NCBI GenBank assembly: GCA_963784575.1 | Contig: CAWARU010000001.1 | Location: 3,162,001 to 3,226,000, forward strand | DNA from: CAWARU01 sp963784575 | GTDB taxonomy: Bacteria > Pseudomonadota > Gammaproteobacteria > UBA6186 > Azoamicaceae | DNA length: 64,000 bases | Direction: 5' to 3' | Part shown: in pieces, positions 44,371-53,100 of the stretch | Layout of the letters: the number at the start of each line of letters is the position of its first letter | How positions within the stretch are numbered: position 1 is the first letter of the stretch | Translations under genes and position numbers: made by a program | Notes under the pieces: model-generated | What the model was told of the DNA's origin: nothing | Database searches by the model: none | What the model saw: only the letters and a program-made list of their open reading frames with translations

Positions 44371-47300
44371 TCAAAAGAATTTCCTGATTTTTATTTCTTT
44401 TGCTTTATCCTGCTCTGATTCTATTGGCTCCGGAGATGAATCAGCAATTGATATGCTTCCGTAACCTGCATAAGCAAAAATTAGATTTTGTACAGGTGGA
44501 GGAAAAATTGAATGGAACAAAGTAGCGCATTCTGTATTCAGTTTTTTTGATATACTTGTTTCCGCCGAACTCTGAGGTATGGACTTTAAGCAAACTAATG
44601 CTTCTGCTGCCCTCAACCTTATACGGCGGATTGGATCATGTAATAGATTAGAGAGAATTTTCATGAACTCGTCATTCACCGAGTCCATGTTGTTGACAAC
44701 CTCTAAGGCTAGGGATTTAAGGTAAGGATCTACACTTTTCAATGCTTTGATAAGTATTGAATTGATTTTTTCGATTCGCTCCGATCTTGAAGAGGCTAGT
44801 ATTAATGCTATGTCTTTTTCAAACCGAGGAAATGAATAACGATTTAAATATAAATCTAGCTTTTCTGTTTCTGATGGTATTCCTTCATATTGAGCTACAA
44901 CTGATAAATAGTCCTGATATCCAAATATTTTCTTTAAAATTTCTATTGAATTTATTATGTATTCTTCGATGCCTAAGGATTTTAATATTTCCTGCGCTTT
45001 TGCGGCCGACTCTTCAGATAAAGAACTGTCAATCCAATTAATGCAAACGAAAAAGATATTGGGATGCTGCATGCCGAGCTGAATTAGTTTGCTTGCTGCA
45101 TCAAACTGAATAGCGGGATGACCTTGGTATAGAGCTTCAATCAAGACGTCAGTTATTTCTTCACTTTTTTCCCCTAAATTGAAAAGCGAATTGGCAACAT
45201 TATAATAAATCCACAATTCTTCTTCCTCATACAAGTTTTGCCACAACTTTTGAATGACTTGTTCTAAAAGTAAGGGATGGTATTTGTAATTTATTTTTCC
45301 GAGGAGTGTTGTAGCATTAAATCTAATTCCTAGAGATTCGTGTGTTAGCCCATTAATTAGCAGTTCAATGGCTTCCTTACTTGCTTCCAAATTCTTAAAT
45401 GCATCGATTTCAAAGCTATCAACAAGATAAATATTTCCATTTTCAATAATAACATTTGCTAAATGCCAATCGATGTGACCCAAGGAAATCAGAGTTTTTA
45501 GAATGATTTTTATATTGTAGCAATTGGTTGGTTTCGAATACGAGATTAACCGTGCCTTAAGGATAGTGTCGATGGGTTCTTCTAGTGTATTCAGTAAAGA
45601 TACGATCTGGCAATCCAGCTTCATACGATTGCTTTTTACTGAAAAAGAAACTAATAACTCTTTATAGGTTCTGAAAGAATTTAATACCTTTTCAATTGAT
45701 TGATTGAGTGATTTAGTAACTTCATCGTTTTCAGTCTTCATTAGATATAAAGCACGCAAAGCCATTTTTTGTATTTTACCCAAATTTTCTAGAGCTATTA
45801 AGTTTTGCTCATCCAGTGCACCTGCAGATTCCTTGGAAGGAGGATGTAATAAATGTGTTATAATGTTGGGTAAGATGATTGCTGAATTACCTATAGTTTC
45901 TATTGTTTGAGTAAGATTTTTCGAATTGAAATCTGAATTTTCTAGCTTGACAATCCACTCATTGATTATTTTTAAATTATAAATGCCAACATTGCTGAGT
46001 GCAATCTGCGGTGATTCTAAGAAAGGTTCATACTCACCCTCATCTGGGTCACCAACCGATTGCCAAATTCTTGCTTTCTCTTCATCTGCCGCATCTAGTA
46101 GAATATCGATTATTTTAAGATTCAACTGACCCAAGTTGACCAGGGCATCAGCTGCATAATATCGTATCCAGGGTTCTTGGTTGTCTAAACAGAAAAGTAG
46201 GCTTGCGATGATGTAATCCGTACGGACCTGAAGCTTACTCAAGGCGAGCTTTCCCAAAGCAAATATGGCACTTTCTTGCTCAAATTGTGTTTTGCCACCT
46301 TCACATCGCTTGACTAGAATATCAATTAATTTATCATCTAGCTCTGCTAGAAAAGCCAATGCTCTAGCAGCGTTGCAGCGTTCATGATAGCGCGCACTTG
46401 AAGACAAATGAATTAATTGATCTACAATAGTCTGAAAACCCTTTGAGTTTTCAGATCTAAGCAATAGTAGATTATGAACAATATTCTGGCGAACCCTATC
46501 ACTCTTATTTTTGATAATTTCGAGCAATACTTCAACGACATTGTATGAAGAATTCGGATTAAAGAAATTTCTGGCGGTAGGCACTACACCTATTTTTTTC
46601 ATTGTTCGTCGATAGTGATGGGAGATGGGTGATAGCAGAGGTCGTTCATTATTTTTGATGAAGGCATAAATTTTATTAAGAATTTGTTTGTTTTTTGTGT
46701 AGATTCTAACAGTACCGTACTGATTTTTATCTGCCCCTAATTGTTGATTTTTTAAACCGCTATCAACTAAGAAAAGCAATTCTGCCCTTGAGTTTGCAAA
46801 GCATTTCAGGTACTCATGAACTGTTTCAGCTGTTGTGCTGGTGGTGTCTAAAATAAGAATTTTATCCCTCTCGGCAGGAAGATCAAAATAAGTATTTCTT
46901 CCATTAGTGACACAGCCATTGAGATCATGCATAATCACATTTCCTTCACTGGATTTTTTAACCATGCCAATGCCTGTGAGGTGTTCATGTTTCATAATCC
47001 AAGTTAATCCATCTGCAGTTTCATAATACATATTCTGTAAAAAGATACGACAGGAGATGCTTGGTTTTTGATCTCGCAAGTGATTGTAAGTTGCTAATGT
47101 TGCGCCAAAGATTGCTCTCATACCATTGTGAACTATAATTTTTTTTGTGCAAATTCTACTTCCGTTCATATCTTCTTCATCATCGGAATCACTTCCATAG
47201 CCATCAGCAATTTTTTCTTTTGCTCCTTTCTCCATGGAGGATATAAAAATGAGTTCATTTAGAATTTCTAAGCCATGAAATACTTGATCAATTTCCATTT

Positions 47301-48633
47301 TCTCACAACATTTGTTCATTCCTCTGATAACGGAGTCAAGTACAGGATCATCTAGCGAGCGCACAGCCGTAACAATGGAATCGATGACCGTCCAAAATTC
47401 TGTATCTATCAGCTGCGTTGGATAATCGCTGAACCCTATTTTCTTGCCATTTCTGTCTTTGCCATAATTCATCTCGTGGTCATTTTGTGCAAACGCTAGT
47501 GTTGGCTTTTTTTTATTCAGTATTATTTGAAACTGGCTAATAGACCAGTAAAAACCCCTTAAAAATGCACGATCTGGATTAAATCCATAGTGCAGTAACT
47601 CATTGAAAACTTGACTTGCGATTCCGTCCTTTGCATAAGGAGTGCGTGTAATATTAAACAATGTTGATTTATGCCCTGTATCAACCTTGGCCCAAAGCAA
47701 TTGGGACAGAGTATTGAGAGCAGGTGGTGGCATAACTTCCTTTTGGTTACCTTTGGAATCAGTTGCAAGATATTGATAATACTCTTTTGTTGTGTAAAAT
47801 ACTGGTATGTGCAAAGGTGCTTGCAAATCAAGTTTTTGGGTTAATACATGGTCTAAAATTTTTAAACATTCCGTCAAAATATTTGCATACGATTTTGGAA
47901 TTATCCCAACATTAATGCGGATACTGTCGTCTGTACACGCTACAGTAGGGGATAAAAAACCAAAACTGGCCCTTCGCTCCATTTCAATGGGAATATTATT
48001 GGAAAAGGAACAATAATTAATTAAGCCGATGAAATAACTCGCTATACAATCAACCCAACTATTGAAAGAAGCATCTGTTGCAGAATTAATAGATGCGGGA
48101 GGAATGGTTTCCCTACTGATTTTTATCATAATACAGGGATATTCATTATAATATCCTACAGTAATATATCGAGTCACAGTTCCTAATTGTTCGGTTATAT
48201 AACGACAAATATGAAGTTTGTATTTAATCAAAATCTGATACAATTTACCATCACCTGAAGAAGTGTTGATTTTTTCTGAAGATATCATGATTTTCTGTTT
48301 TGAAAATTTTTGACTTAGCATTTGCATCAGATTTCCATATCCTCCCACATGAGCACGTTCACCCTGAACAAGCGTTGCATTTTCATAATATATATTGCTT
48401 TCGGCTTGTAATTTTCTAATTAGGGGATGTTGACCGCTTCGGACATATTTCTCGCTCTCTTCGAAGGAAATTGGTTTCAGAATTGATTTGCGTAAATATG
48501 ATTTGCTGGTGCAAAGATTATATCTAATTAATGGAGTTAAAGGATGCCCGTTGTCTTCTAATTTTTTTTGGAGTTGTAGAAGGGTATTGATTGCTTCTTC
48601 TAAAAACTTTTTAGCTTCATCTGTTGATTGCAT
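44371..48633 (-). CDS. 1420-residue HEAT-repeat protein with possible transferase-like core
   Basis: No whole-protein family is recognised. Residues 1-470 show no motif. About 500-645 contain VHNGMRAI, ILILDTTSTT and SGLKNQQLGADKNQYG, which together resemble the landmarks of fold-type I PLP enzymes, with Lys628 as a possible cofactor lysine. This is a weak resemblance. From about 700 to 1350 it is an array of HEAT-like repeats (CNAARALAFLAELDDKL, WIRYYAADALVNLGQ, GIRFNATTLLGKI, LRAAEALVCLKS). Near 1376-1390 an F-P-P-P-V-Q-N-L-I-F-A-Y segment recalls F-box-like endings. The C-terminus is basic, IKIRKFF. A DSDDEED acidic patch sits near 483-488. It converges on tssM. It could be an effector; context alone suggests this. 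Confidence 0.75.
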   Translation of the reverse strand: MQSTDEAKKFLEEAINTLLQLQKKLEDNGHPLTPLIRYNLCTSKSYLRKSILKPISFEESEKYVRSGQHPLIRKLQAESNIYYENATLVQGERAHVGGYGNLMQMLSQKFSKQKIMISSEKINTSSGDGKLYQILIKYKLHICRYITEQLGTVTRYITVGYYNEYPCIMIKISRETIPPASINSATDASFNSWVDCIASYFIGLINYCSFSNNIPIEMERRASFGFLSPTVACTDDSIRINVGIIPKSYANILTECLKILDHVLTQKLDLQAPLHIPVFYTTKEYYQYLATDSKGNQKEVMPPPALNTLSQLLWAKVDTGHKSTLFNITRTPYAKDGIASQVFNELLHYGFNPDRAFLRGFYWSISQFQIILNKKKPTLAFAQNDHEMNYGKDRNGKKIGFSDYPTQLIDTEFWTVIDSIVTAVRSLDDPVLDSVIRGMNKCCEKMEIDQVFHGLEILNELIFISSMEKGAKEKIADGYGSDSDDEEDMNGSRICTKKIIVHNGMRAIFGATLATYNHLRDQKPSISCRIFLQNMYYETADGLTWIMKHEHLTGIGMVKKSSEGNVIMHDLNGCVTNGRNTYFDLPAERDKILILDTTSTTAETVHEYLKCFANSRAELLFLVDSGLKNQQLGADKNQYGTVRIYTKNKQILNKIYAFIKNNERPLLSPISHHYRRTMKKIGVVPTARNFFNPNSSYNVVEVLLEIIKNKSDRVRQNIVHNLLLLRSENSKGFQTIVDQLIHLSSSARYHERCNAARALAFLAELDDKLIDILVKRCEGGKTQFEQESAIFALGKLALSKLQVRTDYIIASLLFCLDNQEPWIRYYAADALVNLGQLNLKIIDILLDAADEEKARIWQSVGDPDEGEYEPFLESPQIALSNVGIYNLKIINEWIVKLENSDFNSKNLTQTIETIGNSAIILPNIITHLLHPPSKESAGALDEQNLIALENLGKIQKMALRALYLMKTENDEVTKSLNQSIEKVLNSFRTYKELLVSFSVKSNRMKLDCQIVSLLNTLEEPIDTILKARLISYSKPTNCYNIKIILKTLISLGHIDWHLANVIIENGNIYLVDSFEIDAFKNLEASKEAIELLINGLTHESLGIRFNATTLLGKINYKYHPLLLEQVIQKLWQNLYEEEELWIYYNVANSLFNLGEKSEEITDVLIEALYQGHPAIQFDAASKLIQLGMQHPNIFFVCINWIDSSLSEESAAKAQEILKSLGIEEYIINSIEILKKIFGYQDYLSVVAQYEGIPSETEKLDLYLNRYSFPRFEKDIALILASSRSERIEKINSILIKALKSVDPYLKSLALEVVNNMDSVNDEFMKILSNLLHDPIRRIRLRAAEALVCLKSIPQSSAETSISKKLNTECATLFHSIFPPPVQNLIFAYAGYGSISIADSSPEPIESEQDKAKEIKIRKFF

Positions 48634-48842
48634 ATATCATTTCCATTGGGATAGTAAATAAACTTTCTGGATATTTGTAGGGATCTAGAGAAACTTAAAG
48701 CAAAGAACATTATAATCGGCCCTGAAACTAAATGACAAAATTTTGATGATCGTAAAAAGTTTATAAACTAACTATTAACCTTTGAAACTATGAGAAAGAA
48801 GAAATGTTTCGTGACTTAAAAATCTATTGCTAGATGCAATCC

Positions 48843-48881
48843 GCTTATCCACGGATCTCTGGGATATACCTGTGGATAAGC
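48843..48881. repeat. inverted pair of DnaA-box-like sequences
   Basis: GCTTATCCAC (48843-48852) and GTGGATAAGC (48872-48881) are a perfect 10-bp inverted repeat 19 nt apart. They contain TTATCCACG on the plus strand (48845-48853) and a consensus DnaA box TTATCCACA on the minus strand (48871-48879). No other origin features (AT-rich unwinding repeats, dnaA or dnaN genes) are near. The pair may bind DnaA or simply fold as a hairpin. Confidence 0.55.
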
Positions 48882-48992
48882 TGGTGGAAAACGCTTTGGG
48901 CCCTAGTGGCAGTAAGATATAAACAGGATTGTTTAAATTTTATACAAGTTGTTAAAAACTATGAGATCAATTACTCTTCTGAGAGGAGATAA

Positions 48993-49112
48993 ATTGCAAA
49001 AGGAATTTCAAAAGCAATCATTAAAGGTATCATAAAAGGAATTGTAAAAGGAATCGAAAAAGGAATCGAAAAAGGTATCGTAAACGGAATTGTAAAGGGA
49101 AAGGGTGATTAA
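48993..49112 (+). other. 39-codon I-x-K-G repeat frame in front of the methyltransferase gene
   Basis: A 12-nt imperfect tandem repeat runs from 48993 to 49104. Read from ATT at 48993 it encodes nine I-x-K-G units (the third residue also A, N) plus KGD, and stops at TAA immediately before the next ATG (TAAATG). Third codon bases vary mostly silently (ATT/ATC, GGA/GGT, AAA/AAG), as expected if translated. AGAGGAG at 48982-48988 is a strong ribosome site, but an in-frame TAA precedes ATT and no ATG, GTG or TTG opens this frame. A TTG one base on gives only 13 codons. Either a non-standard start or a broken frame. The rest of 48634-49112 holds the DnaA-box pair and nothing else recognised. Confidence 0.4.
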
Positions 49113-49655
49113 ATGGAAGAGAAGGAATACTTGGAACAATTTGGTTTAAGTCCAAAAGAAATGAAGCTGCATATCTTACAATGTGGCAGCGAGCTTCCTA
49201 AAAAACACAGTGCAAACATTGAATCTGTGAAACCTAGGGAATTAGCTGAATTGCCATTCGATGATCAATCTTTTGATTTGGCGCTATGCTCTCATGTACT
49301 GTTTTTGGATAATCAGCAAGCCAATGAAAAAACTCATGAACAAGGTGAAGCCAGTCATAAACAGGTATCGCAGGCATCACAGGCATCACAGGCATCACTG
49401 GTGTCACAGGTATCTAAGACCTCGAAAAACGATTTTGATTTGAAAGCTCTCATGGAATTGGCGAGGGTAGCAGGGGAAGTTCGAGTTTTTCCATTGGTGG
49501 ACGATGAGGGAAAACCTGCTAGCAGTTTGGGACCTTTAATTCAAGCCTTACAGCAAAAAGGATTTGGGGTGGAATTGAAGCAGACGGGCGGTGCGCAGGC
49601 AAAAAAGGGTACTGCTTTATTGCGCTTATGGAATGAGAGCTGCTTACTAAGCTAA
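49113..49655 (+). CDS. methyltransferase-like protein lacking the N-terminal SAM-binding loop
   Basis: 180 residues. The segment AELPFDDQSFDLALCSHVLFL is the post-II motif of class I SAM-dependent methyltransferases, and ALMELARVAGEVRVFPL plus LGPLIQALQQKGFGVEL match the following strands. The usual glycine-rich SAM loop (E-x-G-x-G) is absent; the protein begins too late to include it, with only ILQCGSE in that place. A Ser/Ala/Gln repeat (QASQASQAS, then LVSQVS) is inserted between the halves. It may be a decayed or specialised member, and activity is doubtful. It directly follows the I-x-K-G frame and converges on minE. Confidence 0.65.
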   Translation: MEEKEYLEQFGLSPKEMKLHILQCGSELPKKHSANIESVKPRELAELPFDDQSFDLALCSHVLFLDNQQANEKTHEQGEASHKQVSQASQASQASLVSQVSKTSKNDFDLKALMELARVAGEVRVFPLVDDEGKPASSLGPLIQALQQKGFGVELKQTGGAQAKKGTALLRLWNESCLLS

Positions 49656-49746
49656 AGGGCAAGCGGTATTGCACTGCCCATGAACACCCATGCCTCAAAG
49701 TCTTTCCGTTTTGTCTACATTCTAGCGGGGAACCTTGATATGCTAT

Positions 49747-49834
49747 TCTAGTGGCTCTCTAGTGGCTCTCTAGTGGCTCTCTAGTGGCTCTCTAGTGGCT
49801 CTCTAGTGGCTCTCTAGTGGCTCTCTAGTGGCCT
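49747..49834. repeat. tandem repeat, 11-bp unit, about 8 copies
   Basis: TCTAGTGGCTC is repeated seven times without change from 49747 to 49823, then once with a changed end (49824-49834). It lies in the convergent gap between the methyltransferase-like gene and minE and stops just before the minE stop codon. The CTAG inside each unit is usually rare in proteobacteria. The copy number is likely variable between strains. Confidence 0.9.
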
Positions 49835-49835
49835 T

Positions 49836-50153
49836 CTAATGATTCGAATCCAATGGCTCGAGCGACTGTTCTTTTAAAACAGACCCTTGCCCTTGGCTCG
49901 TCGTCGGCAAAGTAATATTCAGTTCTAAAATAGAGCAGCTTTCCGTATGTTGCAATTGTACATTAATCTGTTCTTTATCAATTTTCACATACTTGCTAAT
50001 AACCGTCAGAAGCTCATTGCGCATTTTAGGCAGAAAATCTGAATCGCTCCCCTCCCTGCGCTCATGAGATAAAACAATTTGCAAACGTTCTCTAGCGACA
50101 GATGCTGCTGTTTTGCGACCCGAAATCCCCAAAAGCTTTAAAATGCTGCTCAT
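49836..50153 (-). CDS. minE: cell division topological specificity factor MinE
   Basis: Stimulates MinD ATPase at the membrane and drives pole-to-pole oscillation that places the division site at mid-cell. 105 residues, slightly longer than the usual 85-90. The N-terminal membrane helix and MinD-binding strand are present (SILKLLGISGRKTAASVARERLQIVLSHER), followed by the dimerisation domain (PKMRNELLTVISKYVKID, LELNITLP). The C-terminal 15 residues are extra. The start overlaps the minD stop by 4 nt, as is common. Confidence 0.95.
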   Translation of the reverse strand: MSSILKLLGISGRKTAASVARERLQIVLSHERREGSDSDFLPKMRNELLTVISKYVKIDKEQINVQLQHTESCSILELNITLPTTSQGQGSVLKEQSLEPLDSNH

Positions 50154-51004
50154 GCAGGGCTCCTATTAAATGAAAGCAGGTTTGCAAACAATGCTTTCCA
50201 GGATTTTTGGCCGCCTTCCGCTGTTTCAATGCCTAAAAGTTTTGCTACTGCAAGTTGATAAGCACGTTTAGCATCACTTTGAACATCCAAAGTGACAGGT
50301 ATACCTTGGTTTGAGGCAGTTAATACAGCATTTGATTCTGGTATGACACCTAACAAAGGAATTGCCAAAATATCTTGGACATCTTCGACGCTCATCATTT
50401 CGCCCCTATTGACACGATTTTGAGCATAGCGGGTAATGAGCAAATGTTTTTTGACTTCGAGACCTTGTTCAGAACGCTTAGAACGGCTATTCAGCACCCC
50501 AATAATGCGATCTGAATCTCGGACAGAGGAAACTTCTGGGTTTGTGACAACGACGGCTTCATCTGCAAAATATAAAGACATCAAAGCGCCGCGTTCGATA
50601 CCTGCTGGGGAATCACAAATGACATAATCAAATTCTTTACGTAGCTCTGCTAGGATTTGCTCCACACCTTCTTTTGTTAAGGCGTCTTTATCTCGGGTTT
50701 GTGAAGCTGGCAGGACATAGAGAGAATCGACGCGTTTGTCTTTGATTAAGGCTTGACTGAGATTGGCATCGCCGTGAATGACATTGATTAAATCAAATAT
50801 AACACGACGTTCACATCCCATGATTAAATCAAGGTTTCTAAGGCCTATATCAAAATCAACGACAACTGTTTTAAACCCTCGAATGGCAAGCTCTGCACCA
50901 ATAGCTGCGCTGCTGGTGGTTTTACCAACGCCGCCTTTACCGGAGGTGACAACAATAATTTTTGATTCTGACTTACTCGAAGCCGACTTATTCAGTTTGT
51001 CCAT
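50150..51004 (-). CDS. minD: septum site-determining ATPase MinD
   Basis: Membrane-associated ATPase that recruits MinC and oscillates with MinE. 284 residues with the deviant Walker A GKGGVGKTT, DFDIGLRNLDLIMGCE, ICDSPAGIERGA and the C-terminal amphipathic membrane helix (WKALFANLLSF). It carries about 13 extra N-terminal residues (MDKLNKSASSKSE) before the core. It overlaps minE by 4 nt. minC lies upstream on the same strand after a 196-nt gap that contains the near-repeat GAATCAATTAAGA twice. Intact. Confidence 0.96.
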   Translation of the reverse strand: MDKLNKSASSKSESKIIVVTSGKGGVGKTTSSAAIGAELAIRGFKTVVVDFDIGLRNLDLIMGCERRVIFDLINVIHGDANLSQALIKDKRVDSLYVLPASQTRDKDALTKEGVEQILAELRKEFDYVICDSPAGIERGALMSLYFADEAVVVTNPEVSSVRDSDRIIGVLNSRSKRSEQGLEVKKHLLITRYAQNRVNRGEMMSVEDVQDILAIPLLGVIPESNAVLTASNQGIPVTLDVQSDAKRAYQLAVAKLLGIETAEGGQKSWKALFANLLSFNRSPA

Positions 51005-51200
51005 GAATCCCCTTCCGACTAGCTCTAAAAACGGGCAGATTAGTTTGGTCCTGCCCTATAGTTTAGAAACTAGAAAATAAAAATCTAAAATTAAAACTAT
51101 AAAAACTCAATAAAGAATCAATTAAGATTCACACGAATCAATTAAGACTCAATTTAAAAGGTAGTCACTCAAAATGTAACTACTCAAATGACTATGTATA

Positions 51201-52046
51201 CTAAAGTGGACGAATATGCAAGCGTTCGTCCTCAAAATATATATCAACTGCTGTTTCCAAAAGCGTTTCATCGATGTCTTCGCTGATTTTGTATTGGCCT
51301 GCAATTGAGATCAGTTCTGCTTCAATACTTTGACAAAAAATATGTGTTTTTGTATCGCCCGTGACGCCTGCCAAGGCGCGTCCTCTTAAAGGGCCATAAA
51401 CATGGATATTGCCATCTGCTAACAATTCTGAACCGTGGCTTACGGGTGCCAATACGATTAAATCGCCATTTCTGGCATAAATTTGCTGTCCAGAACGAAC
51501 GGGTTCATGAATAATTTTGGTATTGCTGCCATAAACACGGGCATTAACGATTTCTTCCGGGATGGAACTATCTGCATTATTGCAGGATTCTTTAGTAGAT
51601 TCTTTACCGGAGTTTTCTCTTGCAGCACTGGTTTCAGCTGTATTTTCTTTAGCTTCTTCTGCTCCTTGGGTGCCAGATTCTTTAGGATCCATTTGTTTCT
51701 GATTGTCTTGCTTTTGATTGTCTTGGATCACCGCAAAGCCGGCTGCAATCGCTGCTGTGATGTGCTCTAGGCTGCCTCCTTTTATCCCAACTGGGATGAG
51801 TTGTTTGGCCTGTAATAAGTCTTTTAATTTATTAAAATCAATAGGAAAATTCTGGTTCATTTTATTTAAATCAATGACAATAGGTGCATTCAGGAAAAAT
51901 TTAGGAGCCTGTTTTATTTTTTGTTCTAGTTGTTGTTCAATCGCGGATAAATTGTTAGAGATTAATTGAATGGCCGTCAGGGGATACAGGCCGCCTTTTA
52001 ATTGAAAGCCTTGCGTAACTTCTTTTGAAATATTGACCGTTGACAT
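51201..52046 (-). CDS. minC: septum site-determining protein MinC
   Basis: Inhibitor of FtsZ polymerisation carried to the poles by MinD. 281 residues. The N-terminal FtsZ-binding domain (GFQLKGGLYPLTAIQLI, FFLNAPIVIDLNKMN) is joined by a long charged, Glu/Ser/Asn-rich linker (about residues 115-165, with a duplicated DNQKQ) to the C-terminal beta-helix domain. That domain has RSGQQIYARNGDLIVLAPVS, GSELLADGNIHVYGPLRGRALAG and FCQSIEAELISIAGQY. The linker makes it longer than E. coli MinC (231). GAGG seven nt upstream of the ATG supports the start. Confidence 0.95.
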   Translation of the reverse strand: MSTVNISKEVTQGFQLKGGLYPLTAIQLISNNLSAIEQQLEQKIKQAPKFFLNAPIVIDLNKMNQNFPIDFNKLKDLLQAKQLIPVGIKGGSLEHITAAIAAGFAVIQDNQKQDNQKQMDPKESGTQGAEEAKENTAETSAARENSGKESTKESCNNADSSIPEEIVNARVYGSNTKIIHEPVRSGQQIYARNGDLIVLAPVSHGSELLADGNIHVYGPLRGRALAGVTGDTKTHIFCQSIEAELISIAGQYKISEDIDETLLETAVDIYFEDERLHIRPL

Positions 52047-52113
52047 GCGTACCTCGTCATCTTATGTAGTGCTAGTAGCGCTATTTGTTATATAGCTCTA
52101 CTTGATACTTCTA

Positions 52114-52143
52114 TATATATCCTTTATTTATGTGAGGTGTCAA
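52114..52143 (-). promoter_or_regulatory. candidate sigma-70 promoter for minC
   Basis: On the minus strand TTGACA (52143-52138) is followed by 18 nt and TATATA (52119-52114), about 70 nt upstream of the minC start. The -35 is perfect and the -10 matches five of six bases. Confidence 0.6.
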
Positions 52144-52459
52144 ATTTAGATTGTCAACTATTTAACATCAAAATTGTTGATATGTTTGTAAACTAACAAT
52201 CTCCCTGTTTCAATTTTAATCGTTGGAAATGATTCGGATGCTGATTTCTCATTATCATAAATATCTCTACTGGCATCTTTACAACTACCATTCGGTGTAA
52301 GTTAAGTGCAGGCTTGTAAATAACTGGACAAGTACCGGGCAAGTCAAAAAAGTGGAAATTGGGTAAAGCTTTATTCTAATTTTTATTTGAAATAATTTGA
52401 TACATGATTAGGTTAATTATCTGATAGTAGACATGAATACAGAAAGATTATGATTTTGC
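52144..52459. other. intergenic region between minC and the pilin genes
   Basis: About 316 nt, AT-rich, between divergent genes. No coding frame, tRNA or clear hairpin is seen. It must carry the pilin promoter, but no convincing -35/-10 pair stands out. Confidence 0.4.
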
Positions 52460-53050
52460 ATGGGCATGAAGAAAGAAGAGCAGGGATTTTCATTCATAGA
52501 AATTTTATTATCACTACTATTGCTTTCGCTTGGAATCAGTTCGTTAGCATTAATACTGATAAAGTGTAAAGTGATGGGAATGGAGAATGAATGGCGCAGC
52601 AAAACTTTAATGATGGCTATTGGGATCAGGGAGGCAATTCAAGTACAGAAGCAGTTGCAAAAACAGTTACAAGGGCAGTCAATGCTATCAATGAGCGGGC
52701 AAGGGATCAATAAAGATTTTAGCTTGGATATAGATCAGTTGGATTTAAAAGCATGGCGGGAAGTTTTGAATGAGAATTTTAAAGGGAGTTCGATTGAAAT
52801 TGAGCATGAGTATGATCGGAAAAAACCGGAAAGTGTAGTAAAAAAATATTTAGGCTCTGAAAAATCAAGCCCCGAAAGTTCGAGTTCTGGAAGTTTAACC
52901 GCAAAAAAATTGAGTCCTGAAAGCAGAAAACAAGAAGGTAACTTTATTAATATTGTTTTTATTCCGCCTGGTTTCGATCGAGGCTTATCAAAAACTGATT
53001 ACAGTTCATATAAGGGTTTAAAAATCTTGAGATACAGCTGCGAATACTGA
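52460..53050 (+). CDS. type IV minor pilin-like protein (PilV-like)
   Basis: 196 residues with a class III prepilin signal: EEQG-FSFIEILLSLLLLSLG, cleaved after Gly9 with Phe+1 and Glu+5. A hydrophobic helix of about 20 residues follows. The mature part is hydrophilic with a Ser-rich stretch (SSPESSSSGS) and no recognised domain. Position ahead of PilW-like and PilX-like genes fits the minor pilin operon that primes type IV pilus assembly. No ribosome site is clear for 52460; the ATG two codons later is also possible. Confidence 0.75.
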   Translation: MGMKKEEQGFSFIEILLSLLLLSLGISSLALILIKCKVMGMENEWRSKTLMMAIGIREAIQVQKQLQKQLQGQSMLSMSGQGINKDFSLDIDQLDLKAWREVLNENFKGSSIEIEHEYDRKKPESVVKKYLGSEKSSPESSSSGSLTAKKLSPESRKQEGNFINIVFIPPGFDRGLSKTDYSSYKGLKILRYSCEY

Positions 53051-53100
53051 CAGAAATGCCGCGTGCCATTAATAGATTAAATTCTCACTAGGGTGGTTAG

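Noticed and set aside
48843..48881. Possible replication origin
   Set aside because: Only two DnaA boxes, no AT-rich repeats, no dnaA/dnaN/gidA nearby.
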